Under the pieces are notes generated by a model. It searched no databases and had not been told where the DNA came from. It saw only the letters and a list, made by a program, of their open reading frames with translations. The translations under genes and the position numbers were made by a program. 64,000 nucleotides of DNA from Misgurnus anguillicaudatus (taxonomy: Eukaryota; Chordata; Actinopteri; Cypriniformes; Cobitidae), in contig NC_073358.2 of the NCBI RefSeq assembly GCF_027580225.2, positions 32,390,501 to 32,454,500 on the forward strand. The letters are read 5' to 3'. This document shows positions 1 through 14,231 of the stretch, in pieces (the stretch's first letter is position 1; each line of letters opens with the position of its first letter).

Positions 1-1435
1 TCTAAATTTACCCTAATTTAACACTTTTCAGGTTTTTAATATTCTAATCATATATACATATATAGATGCTTTATGCAAATGTATGTTAACAACAGCCTGT
101 TTACATTTTAACAGAATCACCAGCCATTGTTTTGTATATGAATTTTCCTTTCAGAAGATTTTTCTTTCTCCATTTTTGTTTGCTGCTGCATCATTTGTGA
201 CTTGTGCTGGCAAGTTGAGTCGGAATTAGCAAATTTTTAAAAAATAGTTGTTCATATTTTGACATTCTCTATTAAAACATAGAACAATGCATGATTTGTT
301 GAAATATAACAAAATATGACAGAACTACACGTGTTTGAAGTTGAAAGAGTCAAATTACCACAAACATTTCCACATCCATACATTATATTACCACATCAAT
401 ACCTTAAAATCACTGGTAAAACTAATAGATTTAGCACACACAAAGCAAAAACATTATCAATGTATGTTCAACTTTTTTTCCTTTTGTTTGATTGACATTG
501 AGACAGACTGCTTAAAATCTAAGTGACCTAATATAATGTTACACATCAGACATTTTTACCCAACAGTTAACCAAACATTTACTTAAAACATAACAGATTA
601 TAGAGCCTACCTGCGTGAATTCTTATCAAAACAGATATTTGTAAAACTGTAATTTTGTGTAGATGTCTATATATCCGGGTCGCGCACTCGCGCGTCTGTG
701 TGCACGCGCTTCAGATATCAGTCAGTCAGCGTGAGGGGATCGCTTTTGAGTCTTGTCGCTCTTAATAACTCTTTAACATTAATCAGGTACCGAACTTTAT
801 CTCTCTTAATGACTCTTTTAACATCAAGCAAGTCCTGCAGTCTATTTTCTAAGTCATGCATAAAAGCGAAACCAAAATGAATTGAGACGCATCTTTGTAT
901 TAGATTAAGCATTAGCCGGAGGACGGTAACGTTACACCTCTCAGACGTATAAATAAAGATCATATCAGATGTCCAACGAGCATTTAGAGCATTGGATTTG
1001 GTAGACAATTTGCTTAATGTTCTTATTTCTATGAAAACCTTTTACTCATTTAGAGAGAGTCACATTTGTCTGCGTCTCTGTTCATTCAACTATGGGCTGG
1101 ACCAAGGGTCAAACAGAAATTGCGCGTTGCGTTAATCTCCGTTAATAAAATTAGTGGCGTTAAAATGAATTTGCGTTAACGCGTTATTAACGCGTTAATT
1201 TTGACAGCCCTAGCTTAAACACATGCGCAGGTTACTTTTTTCCTGGATGAGTGTGCACCCAAGTCGTGCTTTAAAGGTGCAGTAGAATGTAAAACTGTAT
1301 TTATCTAGGCATAGATGAATAATAAGAGTTCTGTACATGGTAATGACATATCGTGAGCCTCAAACACTATACTAACACTTTCCTCTTTCTTATGTAAACC
1401 TTGTGCATGCAAAAGACCACTGGAAAAATGGGCCA

Positions 1436-1542
1436 CCCTTACAAAAATCCCATGGTTATTTTGTGGTTACCGTGGTTTTACTACAGTAACCATGGTTTTT
1501 TGGTTTTAACTGTAGTAAAACCATGGTTAATTTTCGTAAGGG
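1436..1542. mobile_element. Palindromic MITE, CCCTTAC termini, copy 1
   Basis: A 107 bp almost fully self-complementary element. It starts CCCTTACAAAAAT and ends ATTTTCGTAAGGG; inside, CCATGGTTA and GTTTTACTACAGT arms are mirrored. A longer relative of the same family lies at 24322-24542 in an iscu intron. No transposase; superfamily undetermined. Confidence 0.7.
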
Positions 1543-1682
1543 CAATCTTAACATAACATCGACTGTGACGTTACAGTCGTGATGTACGCCTCCAACATTA
1601 AATGGCACATTCAATTTATTACAATGTTGTTACAATGTTAAAAACAAAGTTGTGACTGGTAAGGTAGCGCTATATGCTAGCT

Positions 1683-1980
1683 CAGTGGTTTTCAAACTGG
1701 GAGCCGGGGCCCCCAGGGGGGCCACGAGATGGTGCCAGGGGGCCCTAGTTTTATTACATTTTATCAAATACATTCATTTATCATGAATGGTGTGTAATTA
1801 AACCTAAAAAATAATAAGCCAACTAACCAACAGGACTACTAGGTATAATTTTTGTTTAATTTGTTTAATTAAAATATTACATTTTAAAACTGTTTTTGTC
1901 ATAATTTTTCTTTTTGGGGGCCGCGAAAAAATGCACTATACACAAGGGGGGCGCACGCTGAAAAAGTTTGGGAACCACTG
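1683..1980. mobile_element. hAT-like MITE with 8-bp target duplication
   Basis: Terminal inverted repeats CAGTGGTTTTCAAACTGGGA and the complement of AAAGTTTGGGAACCACTG bound a 298 bp non-coding element with GC-rich subterminal segments. It is flanked by TGCTAGCT (1675-1682) and TGCTAGTT (1981-1988), an 8-bp target site duplication with one mismatch, as expected for hAT transposition. A decayed relative is at about 9049-9295. Confidence 0.82.
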
Positions 1981-2895
1981 TGCTAGTTAATGCTATATGC
2001 TACAGTTTAGGCTGAAGTTCTACTATTGACGTTACAGTTACGTTTTGCAGGTCCATACTGAAAAACAGAAATTTACCACTCAGAAACGTCAATTTCCAAT
2101 CTCCGAGTAATTGATTGTTCCTCAAAATCGGTATCTTCGTCTGATAATCAAACATAAAGTCTGTTTGCACACACACAGCGCTACTGAAATGAGACGCTCT
2201 GAGAAACAGCCAATCAGAGTAGAGCTCAACATTATTATTATGACCTTTTCAAATAAGGTAATAATAGACCATTTCAATCTAGGGACAAATCCTAAGGTTG
2301 TAAATGTACAAGTAAAGCTGTCTCTGGATCCTTTTTGCACTTAATAAAGTCATATACCTTCTATGTAGATATCAGAAAAACAATGTAACATATGCATTAT
2401 TTGGCACCTGGTGCGCTCATGGTTCCGCAAAACAGCTTTCACATTACAAGTTTTTAATGTGAACTGTGCCCTGTTTCAAACTAAACTGCCAGTGTGAAAG
2501 CCCTCTAAATCCTGCCTGGTTCCGAGTGATGTATCATGTATCATGTTGTTAGATTTATGTCGTCCAGTAGGGGGAGCCTTTAGTCTTTCATGTGCTGTAG
2601 ATTCTATTGGGTGACAATGTAGCAGTGAACAGGGTTTGCTGTGGTTTACAAATGTCACTAAAATTTAATGATCATTGTAAGGATCATTGGTTTTAGTGGA
2701 CATGCTGTCACAAGTAGATTCTGTATTTAATTATTATTAGATTATAAAATGAAAACATTTTAGTCACACATAATAAAATGTAACTAGGAGGTAAAGACCA
2801 GCCCTGGTCATCAAATTTATTTTGTTATATGTTTTATTATTTTATGGAAATATTTTAAATCAATATTTTCAGGAAGTATAGGCAGAAAAGTTTGA

Positions 2896-5496
<2,601 letters not shown>

Positions 5497-6845
5497 GACA
5501 CTGGTGATGGTCTGAGCCATTATTGCATCAGCACGGAGAGAGTAAGATTCAGTTGGATGGGTGGGGGGTCGGTCACTGCCAAAATTCTCAATTTTGACTC
5601 GATCATTCCGCTTGGTGTTTCTCACAAAGACAAACCTCAAGCAACATTCCAAGATGGACTTTTACTTTCTGTCAAGTCTCCCCCGAGCATTCGCATAGCA
5701 AGCGGAAAATGGTGGCGATGAGTGGTCACTGGTTTTAACTGATGATTTACATTTTGTTTAAACATTTTTGTACCTTTTTTTGGTTATTGTAACATTGTTT
5801 CCATACAGTAAGTATACTGATATTAACCGGTATGTTACAGAGTGTTGTTGTATATACGCATTAGTATTTCTCTTTCTTTTGTTGTTGTGCTGCCAAATTT
5901 ATTTCTACTTTTGTATGTTTTTCCCACTTGTAGATAGATAGAGCGGATTATTGCAAACAAGGATTTCCATGTCATGCTATTCAAAGTGAGAAAGGCAGTT
6001 GATTTTGAAGTGATTGTAGAGGCCATTCGAAAACTAATCATGGATGATAATTGTATTATTTAGCAAAGAGATGTTCATAACCATTCAATCGTATTGGGTG
6101 CTAACAAGTGCACATACAGTAGCGAAACAAACTAAAGTTGCGACGAGCTGCTCATTTGACATGTAGGATTTAAAAGCAGTGCTGTAATGTCCCATATAGT
6201 GATCATGATAACTGGAGTATTAAGCACATTACATCAGTAATTTTAAAGCATCCTACGACAGGGTTTTGCTAAATCATACCACAATCAAGCAATAACATAA
6301 TGTTGCGAAATGAATGAGAATATAAACCTGTTCAACTTTGATACACGATTGGTAAGTACTGCTCAAATGCATTATTCATGCATTAACTTCACACACCTAC
6401 ACTACAGCTGTTTCAAGTTAACAGTAATTATAAAATTACTGTTGCACCTCAGGAAATAAACCACTGGATGCTCAACATTTGGCATTTGCATGAAAGATTT
6501 TAATTAGGGAGTTATTTTATGCTGTTGTTTTGGAATTCGAAAATACTTTAATGTTCTCCCTGCATTCTAACTATACAAATCGTGTTAGAGGATATTGGAC
6601 CGACATGCTCTGATGTGTGAACTTGGCTTTAAGAGGCAGTGGCTACCTGTGAGCTCTTCTGATGTACATGTACTGTAAATGTATTGGTGCCTCTATGTGT
6701 GTTGCTGGTTTTAGACAGACTTCCTCAGTCGATCACTGCAGGGAGGGCGACGTCCATGAATCTGAGCACTTATCTGTGTCCTGAACAGTCTTGTGCATGC
6801 ATTCCAAATTTCACCTAAAATAATAAAAAGGTTGACTACAATAAA
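5497..6845 (+). other. coro1c: coro1c 3' UTR with poly(A) signals
   Basis: This non-coding stretch follows the TAA stop at 5494-5496. It is repeat-poor compared with the flanks, and ends in two canonical AATAAA hexamers at 6822-6827 and 6840-6845, immediately before a transposon-derived segment begins. The 3' UTR would be about 1.35 kb. The exact cleavage site is inferred. Confidence 0.65.
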
Positions 6846-6922
6846 TCCTTTCATTCATACGTGTTGGTGAAGTCTCCTGTGAAATTTTCTTGATCGTTGA
6901 TTGAAAAGCAATTTTTATATAT

Positions 6923-7779
6923 GGGTGATTCTCACGAAACCATTGAAACACCACGGCACTAATGATTTTAGCTTTAAAATGGGTAATATAGTAACATTAA
7001 AAAGCATCAGAATTAACACAATACTGTGTTCTACCTTGCACAATGTGTGATTTCAACATAAGAATTTATAATTGGAAATTTTATCTCATTTTCTGCTGAA
7101 ATTCTCATTACCGCAATGTGTCCGGCTGTGTTTGAACATGCGTTGTGTTGTAATTTAATCAAATTAACACAAAAATATTATGAATATTCATGTATAAAAA
7201 TAATGAAGAAAAATTAGGAAAATGATGTGTCCATGCCTGATGTTCTCATCCTCCGCAACACTTTTTGAGAACAGTTTAAGCACACATACAGATTTTTAAT
7301 AAAGTTTGATTTTGAGTGACCAAGCACATGGACCAGTTACTTCAAGATAGCTACTAGGTAAGATCATTTTTTTACAGTTAATTTGAAATATTGTCTTGTC
7401 AGAATGCTTACACGACATTTTGATTATCATTACCGCAACAAATGCTTATGAAATGTTAATTTAATTAATAGAAGCATAATACTTTGATTTTAAATGCATG
7501 TGCAGAATCTCCAAATTATGTTCTTTCAGGTTTGTCATGTCATTTTGAAAATATGTCAGTGTTGATGTTTTCTGACTGTTGCGGTAATGAGATTTTTTAG
7601 GACTAATTTTTTTAATTATGTTACAAAAGTGTTAAATGATAAGTAAAAGTTTTTAAATTAATGTTCCCATTTACTCCAGACTTTGTTTTTCAATGTCTGG
7701 TGGGAAAAAAGTAAATTTAAGCAATTTTTACATTTTCATGCTTTACATTTTTAAAACCAAGTTTTCGTGAGAATCACCC
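6923..7779. mobile_element. GGGTGATTCTC-type DNA element, 4-bp target duplication, copy 1
   Basis: An 857 bp non-coding element with termini GGGTGATTCTCACGAAA and TTTTCGTGAGAATCACCC, flanked directly by ATAT (6919-6922 and 7780-7783). Interior marks include repeated ATTACCGCAA motifs and CTCATCCTCCGCAACA, all shared with a second copy at 56965-57764. Four-base duplications would fit Sola-type elements, but the superfamily is not determined. Confidence 0.75.
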
Positions 7780-7828
7780 ATATATATTTATATATGCCCA
7801 ATTACAGTTATTTACTTGCAGTCCTTAA

Positions 7829-8208
7829 AGGTGCAGTGTGTAAATTTTAGCGGCATCTAGTGGTGAGGTTTCAAATTGCAACCAACGGCTCAATCCACTG
7901 CTCACCCCTCGTTTTTGAAACGCACAGAGAAGCCACGCTAGCTGCCACAGGACAAACACGTCATCGTCAGAGACAACTTGGTAAACAAAGTTTGTCCATT
8001 AAGGGCTTCTGTGGAAACATGGTGGCACAAAATGGCGACTTCCATGTAAGGGGACCCTCTGTGTATGTAGATAAAAACGGCCCGATTCAAGGAAATAAAA
8101 ACATAATGGTTCATTATGTAAGGTCTTTATACACCCCTGATAATATAGTTATGTAGATTATATTGCATTTCTGTCAAGAGATTCTTCTAAAAGTTACACA
8201 CTGCACCT
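7829..8208 (+). mobile_element. TTAA-flanked MITE, AGGTGCAGTGTGTAA family, copy 1 (uninterrupted)
   Basis: A 380 bp element with termini AGGTGCAGTGTGTAA and TTACACACTGCACCT, flanked by TTAA at 7825-7828 and 8209-8212. It is the uninterrupted reference copy. Other copies at 22363-23906 and 42688-43259 each carry a later insertion, and a related terminus starts at 58245. No transposase. It is probably mobilised by a piggyBac-like enzyme elsewhere in the genome. Confidence 0.82.
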
Positions 8209-8213
8209 TTAAA

Positions 8214-8843
8214 TGGACATTCCACTTTTTTGGGAATAGGCTCATTTTCCAGCTCCCCTAGAGTTGAACATTTGATTTTTGCCGTTTTGGAATCCATTCG
8301 GCCGATCTCCGGGTCTGGTGGTACCACTTTTGGCATGGCTTGGCATAATCTATTGAATCTGATTAGACCATTAACATCATACAAAAAAATTACCAAAAAA
8401 TTTCAATATTTTTCCTATTTAAATGTTTTACTATTTGACTCCTATTTGATTAGTTACATTGTGTACTAAGGCAATGGACAATTAAAAGTTGTGATGTTCT
8501 AGACTGATATGGCTAGAAACTATACTCTCATTACGATGTAATAATCAAGGACTTTGCTGCCGTACCATGGCTGCAGCAGGCGCAATGATATTACGCAGTG
8601 CCCGAAAATAGTTCCCTGCTATTGAAAGTTACCATGGGGACTATATTTTTCGGGCGCTCCATAATATCATTAGCGCGATGCTAATGGTCTAATCAGATAC
8701 AATGTATTATGCTGGGCTGTGCTGGAAGTGGTGCCACCAGACCCGGGGGTCGCCTGAATGGATTTCGAGACTGTGGGGGTCAAGTGTTTAACACTAGGGG
8801 AGTTGGAAAATGAGCCTATTTGCAAAAAAAATGTGAGTGTCCC
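8214..8843. mobile_element. Long-TIR repeat, GGACATTCCAC family, copy 1
   Basis: Inverted arms of about 150 bp (GGCTCATTTTCCA, CTCCCCTAG, CCGGGTCTGGTGG on the left; complements on the right) surround a fold-back centre with TTTGCTGC and GGCTGCAGCAGGCG. The same family recurs at 44412-44940 inside a pkn3 intron, with a better preserved hairpin. There is no coding capacity. It abuts the TTAA-flanked MITE on its left. Confidence 0.6.
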
Positions 8844-9048
8844 CGAATGTTACACTTAATTCATTGATTTGTGCGAGAAGTTGAATGGGCCGGCTCAAAT
8901 TTGGGTATAAAATGCAAATTCAATTTGACAGTCCCCTTTTTTGTTAAAAATGCACGTGAAACGTTGACAACTCTCTGAAAAGAAATAAAGGAAAACACTT
9001 CACGATGCTGGATGGTCTTTTTTAGAAAAAAATAGACATACATTTGTT

Positions 9049-9295
9049 AAGCAGGGGCACGAGGCGGTGCCAGTTTTATGACATTTTTTAAAATAGATTA
9101 ATTTACCGTAAATTCTGTGTAATCAAACCTTAAAAATATAGCTAGCAATCAACAGCACTACATTTTATAATTTAATTTGTTTAATTTAAATTCTAAAAGA
9201 TTATTTTATGTCATGAATTGTCTTTGGAGGGGCGGCAAAGGGATGCACCCTACTGTATAAGGGTGGGCACACACTAAAAAGTTTGAGAACCACTG
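9049..9295. mobile_element. Decayed hAT-like MITE, same family as 1683-1980
   Basis: The right terminus AAAAAGTTTGAGAACCACTG and internal AGTTTTATGACATTTT and GGGATGCACCC match the element at 1683-1980. The left terminus is truncated to GGGGCACGAGGCGGTGCCAG. No intact target duplication is visible. Confidence 0.6.
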
Positions 9296-9301
9296 CCTTA
9301 A

Positions 9302-9420
9302 AGGAATTGTTCACCCAAAAATGAAAATTATTTGAATATTTTCTTACCCTCATGCCATTCCAGATGTATATGACTTCCTTTCTTTTGCTGAACACAAACA
9401 AATTATTATTTTCATATATG
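9302..9420 (+). mobile_element. Truncated AGGGATAGTTCAC-family repeat, cut by the LTR element
   Basis: TTAA (9298-9301) is followed by AGGAATTGTTCACCCAAAAA and the family's typical TTGCTGAACACAAA. The repeat stops where the retrotransposon inserted. Intact relatives lie at 24712-25131, 53648-53919, 60749-61028 and 61596-62022. Confidence 0.6.
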
Positions 9421-9922
9421 TGTCACGGTAGGAAAATCCATTGTTTTCCTCCGGGTCATGTTTGTATGTGTGTGTTGTTCACTTACCCTGCCATGTGCTC
9501 GTTAGAGCAATCCCTGTCACCTGTGTGTTGATTGTCTCGCTCCAGCTGTTCATCATTACATCATCTCCATATATACTCACCTGACTTTCTGTTCCCTGCC
9601 AGATTCTATTGTTTGCTCAGTCTCCGTGTTGCTTGGTTGTTCCCTGTGCTTTGGATTACTTGTTTCAGTTTGGATGTGTATTGTCGTCGTCGTCTTCGTG
9701 TGGATGTTCCGTGTCAGTCTGGATTTCACCACTGCTCACCACTCCACCAACGTCGCACTCAAAGCACCAACTTCCACCGTAGTCATCGTCACCATTGCCA
9801 TCAACAACACCGGACTGGATTACTTCCGCATTGACATTGAATACTCTCTCTCTGTTTATATTTAATAAACATTGTTCTATTTTTACACCTGCGCTTGCTT
9901 CCGTCTCTTACAAATCATTACA
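9421..9922 (+). repeat. 5' LTR
   Basis: This 502 bp LTR runs from TGTCACGGTAGG to the terminal CATTACA. It contains a TATA box (TATATA, 9570-9575), a likely transcription start near 9598, and an AATAAA polyadenylation signal at 9864-9869. It differs from the 3' LTR at about three positions: T/G in GGATTAC-TGTTTCAG, A/T in TCATCGTC-CCATTG and A/G in CAA-TCATTACA. Confidence 0.95.
9570..9607 (+). promoter_or_regulatory. LTR promoter: TATA box and predicted RNA 5' end
   Basis: TATATA at 9570-9575 lies 28 bp upstream of GCCAGATTCT at 9598-9607. That ten-base stretch is exactly complementary to the sequence just after the 5' LTR (9925-9934), which is what a self-primed element of the Tf1/sushi type needs at its RNA 5' end. 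The spacing from the TATA box fits a start at about 9598. The start site itself is inferred. Confidence 0.6.
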
Positions 9923-9938
9923 GAAGAATCTGGCCAAC
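9923..9938 (+). promoter_or_regulatory. Primer-binding site, self-priming type (predicted)
   Basis: The 16 bp between the LTR end and the gag ATG contain AGAATCTGGC (9925-9934), two bases from the LTR edge, the usual primer-site position. It does not begin with the TGG expected for pairing with a tRNA 3' CCA end. It is instead the reverse complement of LTR positions 9598-9607. Confidence 0.6.
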
Positions 9939-11300
9939 ATGGAAGCAGCAGGTGGTCAGCCGATCTCCGCGTTGGAGGAGTTTCTCCAGCGATCTCTGGC
10001 TCGTATGGATCATCAGGATCAAACCATCGAAGACATGCGGAAGGCCGTCCAGGCAATGGTGGCGAAGGTTTCCGAGCTCTCTCAGCGATCTCCGAACATC
10101 ACGCCTCCCACTGCGCCACCCATGCCGCCCGCACCATCTTCACCTCCAGGGGGTAGTTTCATCCAGGAACCGAGACTGCCGATCCCGGAGAAATATGCCG
10201 GTGAGCCCAATTACTGTCGTACTTTTCTCTCTCATTGTTCTCTACATTTCGCCCAACAGCCCCGGACATTCTCGCTCGAGGAGACCAAAGTGGCGTTCAC
10301 GCTCTCGCTGCTCTCGGGCAAGGCTGCCCTCTGGGGGACGGCGGTATGGGAAAACAAGGACAGCTGTTGTTCCTCGTTCGCCTCGCTTTCCGAAGAAATG
10401 AAGAGGGTTTTCGATCGCTCCGTCGCCGGGAGGGAGGCCGCCCGGCTCCTCACGGATCTCCAGCAGGGGGAGCGGTCGGTCTCGGACTATGCCATCGAGT
10501 TCCGTACCCTGGCGGCGGAGTGCAGGTGGAACGAGGAAGCGCAGTGGGATCAATTTCTGCATGGGTTGGCGGATCGGATCCAGCGAGAGATCGTTACGGC
10601 GGAGTTACCCACCTCTCTTAATGGGCTGGTGGATTTGGCGATCCGGGTTGACGCACGCCTGTCCATTTCAGTCAGAAGAAGGACTCACGCCACGTCCCAG
10701 TTGAGAGGGGAAGATGCAGGTCCATCCAGTGAAGTGTCCGCCGGCGGTCTCTCAGATCCGCAGCCCATGCAGGTGGGTCGAGCTCGGTTACCCCGGGAGG
10801 AGAGAATGCGGCGGAGATCCCCGGGACTTTGCAGGTACTGTGGCGAGCTGGGTCACCAACGTCAGCGGTGCCCGGTTAAAGGACCACACCCGATAGCCAG
10901 GCAGAGGCTACTTTCGGGCGGGATCTCCGCACAGAGGACCTCTATGACATCTACCTTCCTCCCGGTGAGACTACGGTGGTCCACGAAGTCACACACTGGG
11001 CACGCACTTCTGGATTCGGGGGCGGAGGGCAATTTCATCGATAGCTCTCTGGCACGTAAGCTTCAGCTACAGTTCATTCCACTCACCCACCAGATTGAGC
11101 CCTTCGCCCTCAATGGACATCCATTACCCACTATCAAGCACACCACTGCACCCATTACACTCATCACATCTGGGAATCACACTGAGACAATTTCATTTTT
11201 TATTACTGACACTGCTCTCGCCCCCATAGTTCTTGGACATCCTTGGCTTCATCTCCATAATCCCAGGATCGACTGGAAATTGGGTTCCGTTATCAGCTGA
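9939..11300 (+). CDS. gag: Retrotransposon Gag-protease polyprotein
   Basis: The first ATG after the LTR starts a 453-codon frame. The start was chosen because it lies just after the primer site (MEAAGGQPISALEEFL); the frame stays open further upstream only within LTR sequence. The N-terminal part contains a coiled-coil segment and a proline-rich linker, followed by a capsid-like region (YAGEPNYCRTFLSHC). A CCHC zinc knuckle CRYCGELGHQRQRC is at 10830-10871, and an aspartic protease motif LLDSGAEGNFID near 11013, with the second half ILGHPWL-like (VLGHPWLHLHNPRIDW). It ends at a TGA (11298-11300) that is in the same frame as pol, where related elements often continue or recode. Confidence 0.92.
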   Translation: MEAAGGQPISALEEFLQRSLARMDHQDQTIEDMRKAVQAMVAKVSELSQRSPNITPPTAPPMPPAPSSPPGGSFIQEPRLPIPEKYAGEPNYCRTFLSHCSLHFAQQPRTFSLEETKVAFTLSLLSGKAALWGTAVWENKDSCCSSFASLSEEMKRVFDRSVAGREAARLLTDLQQGERSVSDYAIEFRTLAAECRWNEEAQWDQFLHGLADRIQREIVTAELPTSLNGLVDLAIRVDARLSISVRRRTHATSQLRGEDAGPSSEVSAGGLSDPQPMQVGRARLPREERMRRRSPGLCRYCGELGHQRQRCPVKGPHPIARQRLLSGGISAQRTSMTSTFLPVRLRWSTKSHTGHALLDSGAEGNFIDSSLARKLQLQFIPLTHQIEPFALNGHPLPTIKHTTAPITLITSGNHTETISFFITDTALAPIVLGHPWLHLHNPRIDWKLGSVIS

Positions 11301-14219
11301 AGCGAGGAGTGTCATAAGTCCTGTCTTGTCTCTGCTTGTGTTTCTGTGTCTGAGTCTGTGTTTCAGGGGAAAGCAGTGGATTTGTCTACCGTGCCCGCGG
11401 AGTACCACGACCTGAAGGAGGTGTTCAGTAAGTCGCGGGCTGATTCTCTTCCTCCTCATCGTCCCTATGACTGTGCGATAGACTTATTGCCAGGTACGTT
11501 TCCGCCTAAGGGCAAGTTATACTCTCTGTCCGTTCCGGAGATGGAGGCCATGGAGAAATATATTTCTGATTCTCTGGCAACGGGGTTCATTCGCCCTTCC
11601 TCATCTCCAGCGGGGGCGGGGTTCTTTTTTGTGGGGAAGAAGGACGGATCCTTGCGACCTTGTATTGACTACCGAGGGTTGAACAACATCACGGTAAAGA
11701 ATACTTATCCTTTGCCGTTGATGTCCTCAGCTTTCGAGAGGTTGCAGGGAGCGTCCGTTTTCACTAAATTGGACTTACGTAATGCATATCATTTGGTTCG
11801 CATCAGGAAGGGGGATGAATGGAAGACTGCGTTTAACACCCCTCGTGGCCATTTTGAGTACTGCGTGATGCCTTTCGGTCTCACGAACTCGCCGGCAGTC
11901 TTCCAAGCACTCGTTAATGACGTGTTGCGAGACATGGTAGACCAATTCATATATGTTTACCTGGATGACATATTGATTTTTTCTTCGTCTCTCCAGGAAC
12001 ATTTGCAACACGTACGACGAGTGCTTCTGCGGTTGTTAGAGAATGGGCTTTTTGTCAAGGCGGAAAAATGCGTTTTTCATGCACAGTCTGTTTCTTTTTC
12101 AGGACACATCATTTCGACTGAGGGTGTTCGCATGGATCCTGAGAAGGTTAAGGCTGTGGTAGATTGGCCATCCCCAGAGTCTCGCAAGGCCCTGCAGAGA
12201 TTTCTGGGGTTCGCCAATTTTTACCGGCATTTCATTCGCAATTTCAGCCAACTAGCCGCACCTCTGACCGCTTTGACCTCCCCTGGTTTGACGTTCAGGT
12301 GGTCAGACGCAGCTGAGGCTGCATTTGCCAAACTGAAGAGCTGCTTTGTTTCAGCTCCCATTCTCGTTACCCCTGATCGTTCACGTCAATTCATAGTGGA
12401 GGTCGACGCGTCAGAGGTGGGGGTAGGAGCAGTGTTGTCCCAGCGCGCATCCTCAGACGGAAAGGTTCATCCTTGCGCGTATTATTCCCATCGTTTATCT
12501 CCTGCGGAAGTTAACTATGACATTGGCAATCGAGAGTTGTTGGCGGTCAAGCTAGCACTGGAAGAATGGCGTCACTGGCTTGAAGGGTCGGGTGTACCTT
12601 TCATTGTATGGACGGACCATAAGAATCTCGAATACATTAGAACTGCCAAAAGACTTAACTCCAGGCAGGCTCGGTGGGCATTGTTTTTCGGTCGTTTCGA
12701 TTTTACACTTTCTTACCGGCCGGGTTCCAAAAACATCAAACCCGATGCTTTATCCCGTCTTTTTGAGCGTTCCGATCGTACTGCTACTCCCGAGCCCATT
12801 TTACCGGAGAGAATCATTATCTCCGCGCTCAGATGGGAGGTCGAATCGAAGGTTTTGACAGCCTTAGAAGGGGTAACGCCCCCGGCTCGCTGCCCACTGA
12901 ACCGTTTATTTGTGCCGGAAGGGTTACGGTCAGACGTCCTCCAGTGGGGTCATGGTTCCAGTGTTGCTTGTCACCCAGGGGTTAGTAGAACTAGGTTTCT
13001 AGTCAAGCAACGATTTTGGTGGCCTGGTATGGCTCGTGACGTCCACGACTTCGTCTTGGCTTGTTCGGTTTGTGCCGTTGGTAAGACTTCCAATCGTCCT
13101 CCAGATGGGTTACTTTTACCGCTGTCTGTCCCTTCGAGACCCTGGTCCCACATTTCGCTAGATTTTATTACCGCCCTCCCGCCCTCTAAGGGTAATACGG
13201 TGATTTTGACCGTAGTGGACCGGTTCTCGAAGGCGACCCATTTCATTCCCTTGCCCAAATTACCATCAGCCAAGGAAACAGCGGTAGCTGTCATTGACCA
13301 CGTCTTCCGAATACATGGCCTCCCGACAGACGTGGTCTCTGACAGGGGTCCCCAGTTTGTGTCCAAATTTTGGCGAGAGTTCTGCAAATTGCTAGGGGCG
13401 ACTGTTAGTCTTTCATCCGGGTTCCATCCCCAGAGCAACGGTCAAACCGAGCGAGCCAATCAGGACGTCGAAAGGGTGTTGCGATGTCTGGTTTCCAAGA
13501 ATCCTTCGTCCTGGTGTCAGCAACTCTCAATTGTGGAGTACGCACACAATTCTCTGCCGGTGTCATCTACGGGCATGTCTCCATTCAAGTGTAGTTTAGG
13601 GTACCAACCACCTAATTTTGTCAGTACTGAATCCGAGGTGTCGGTTCCCTCCGCAAACGCACTAGTCCAGAGGTGCCACCGCACTTGGACCAGAGCTCGC
13701 AGAGCTCTGCTCCAGGCAAGGTCACGCACCAAGGCCAAGGCCGATCGCCACCGGTCGAAGCCTCCCCGATACGTCGTCGGTCAAAGAGTGTGGCTTTCAA
13801 CCCAGAATATTCCGATGCGTTCCGTCTCGAATAAACTTGCTCCCAAATTTATTGGCCCGTTTTCTGTTACCAAAATTATTAATCCGGTAACAGTGCGTCT
13901 TAGCCTTCCTCCTGCGTACAGGAGGGTTCACCCCGTCTTTCACGTTTCCAAAATTAAACCGGTGATTTTTTCCCGTCTTAATCCGCCTGCCCCGGTTCCC
14001 ACTCCGCCTCGTATCGTTAATGGGGAGACCACATATTCGGTTAACCGTATTCTGGACTCCAGACGGAGGGGACGCGGATTTCAGTACTTGGTGGATTGGG
14101 AAGGTTACGGTCCGGTGGAGAGAAGGTGGGTTCCTGCTCGGGACATACTGGATCACCGCCTTATTGATGAATTCAATCAGCAGGTAAAGCAGGCTGGGAA
14201 CGCCGAGGGGCGTTCCTAG
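11301..14219 (+). CDS. pol: Retrotransposon Pol: RT, RNase H, integrase, chromodomain
   Basis: The frame is in register with gag, separated only by the TGA at 11298-11300; the first internal ATG is at 11346. Reverse transcriptase carries YVYLDDIL near 11958. RNase H has [16 protein letters not shown] near 12406. Integrase has an HHCC finger beginning [10 protein letters not shown] near 12972, and the DDE residues in [16 protein letters not shown] and GQTERAN. A GPF-type module (KFIGPFSV) and a chromodomain ([17 protein letters not shown]) close the protein. The stop TAG is at 14217-14219. No frameshift was found in the 2.9 kb, so the polymerase reading frame is well preserved. Confidence 0.93.
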   Translation, partial: SEECHKSCLVSACVSVSESVFQGKAVDLSTVPAEYHDLKEVFSKSRADSLPPHRPYDCAIDLLPGTFPPKGKLYSLSVPEMEAMEKYISDSLATGFIRPSSSPAGAGFFFVGKKDGSLRPCIDYRGLNNITVKNTYPLPLMSSAFERLQGASVFTKLDLRNAYHLVRIRKGDEWKTAFNTPRGHFEYCVMPFGLTNSPAVFQALVNDVLRDMVDQFIYVYLDDILIFSSSLQEHLQHVRRVLLRLLENGLFVKAEKCVFHAQSVSFSGHIISTEGVRMDPEKVKAVVDWPSPESRKALQRFLGFANFYRHFIRNFSQLAAPLTALTSPGLTFRWSDAAEAAFAKLKSCFVSAPILVTPDRSRQFIVEVDASEVGVGAVLSQRASSDGKVHPCAYYSHRLSPAEVNYDIGNRELLAVKLALEEWRHWLEGSGVPFIVWTDHKNLEYIRTAKRLNSRQARWALFFGRFDFTLSYRPGSKNIKPDALSRLFERSDRTATPEPILPERIIISALRWEVESKVLTALEGVTPPARCPLNRLFVPEGLRSDVLQWGHGSSVACHPGVSRTRFLVKQRFWWPGMARDVHDFVLACSVCAVGKTSNRPPDGLLLPLSVPSRPWSHISLDFITALPPSKGNTVILTVVDRFSKATHFIPLPKLPSAKETAVAVIDHVFRIHGLPTDVVSDRGPQFVSKFWREFCKLLGATVSLSSGFHPQSNGQTERANQDVERVLRCLVSKNPSSWCQQLSIVEYAHNSLPVSSTGMSPFKCSLGYQPPNFVSTESEVSVPSANALVQRCHRTWTRARRALLQARSRTKAKADRHRSKPPRYVVGQRVWLSTQNIPMRSVSNKLAPKFIGPFSVTKIINPVTVRLSLPPAYRRVHPVFHVSKIKPVIFSRLNPPAPVPTPPRIVNGETTYSVNRILDSRRRGRGFQYLVDWEGYGPVERRWVPARDILDHRLIDEFNQQVKQAGNAEGRS

Positions 14220-14231
14220 GGGAGGGGGTAC
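14218..14231 (+). promoter_or_regulatory. Polypurine tract of the retrotransposon
   Basis: AGGGGAGGGGGTAC directly precedes the 3' LTR at 14232 and overlaps the end of the pol stop codon. Such a purine run primes plus-strand DNA synthesis in LTR elements. Confidence 0.8.

Noticed and set aside
718..1008. Overlapping 60-96 codon ORFs on both strands
   Set aside because: No domain, no splice context and low-complexity composition; the region borders a hAT-like terminus and lies in a coro1c intron.
9532..9865. ORFs in the LTR (also repeated at 14343-14676)
   Set aside because: Non-coding LTR sequence; the frames differ between the two LTRs only by the known substitutions and show no protein family.
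12971..13438. 155-codon ORF antisense to integrase
   Set aside because: A shadow frame of the pol gene; no independent evidence.
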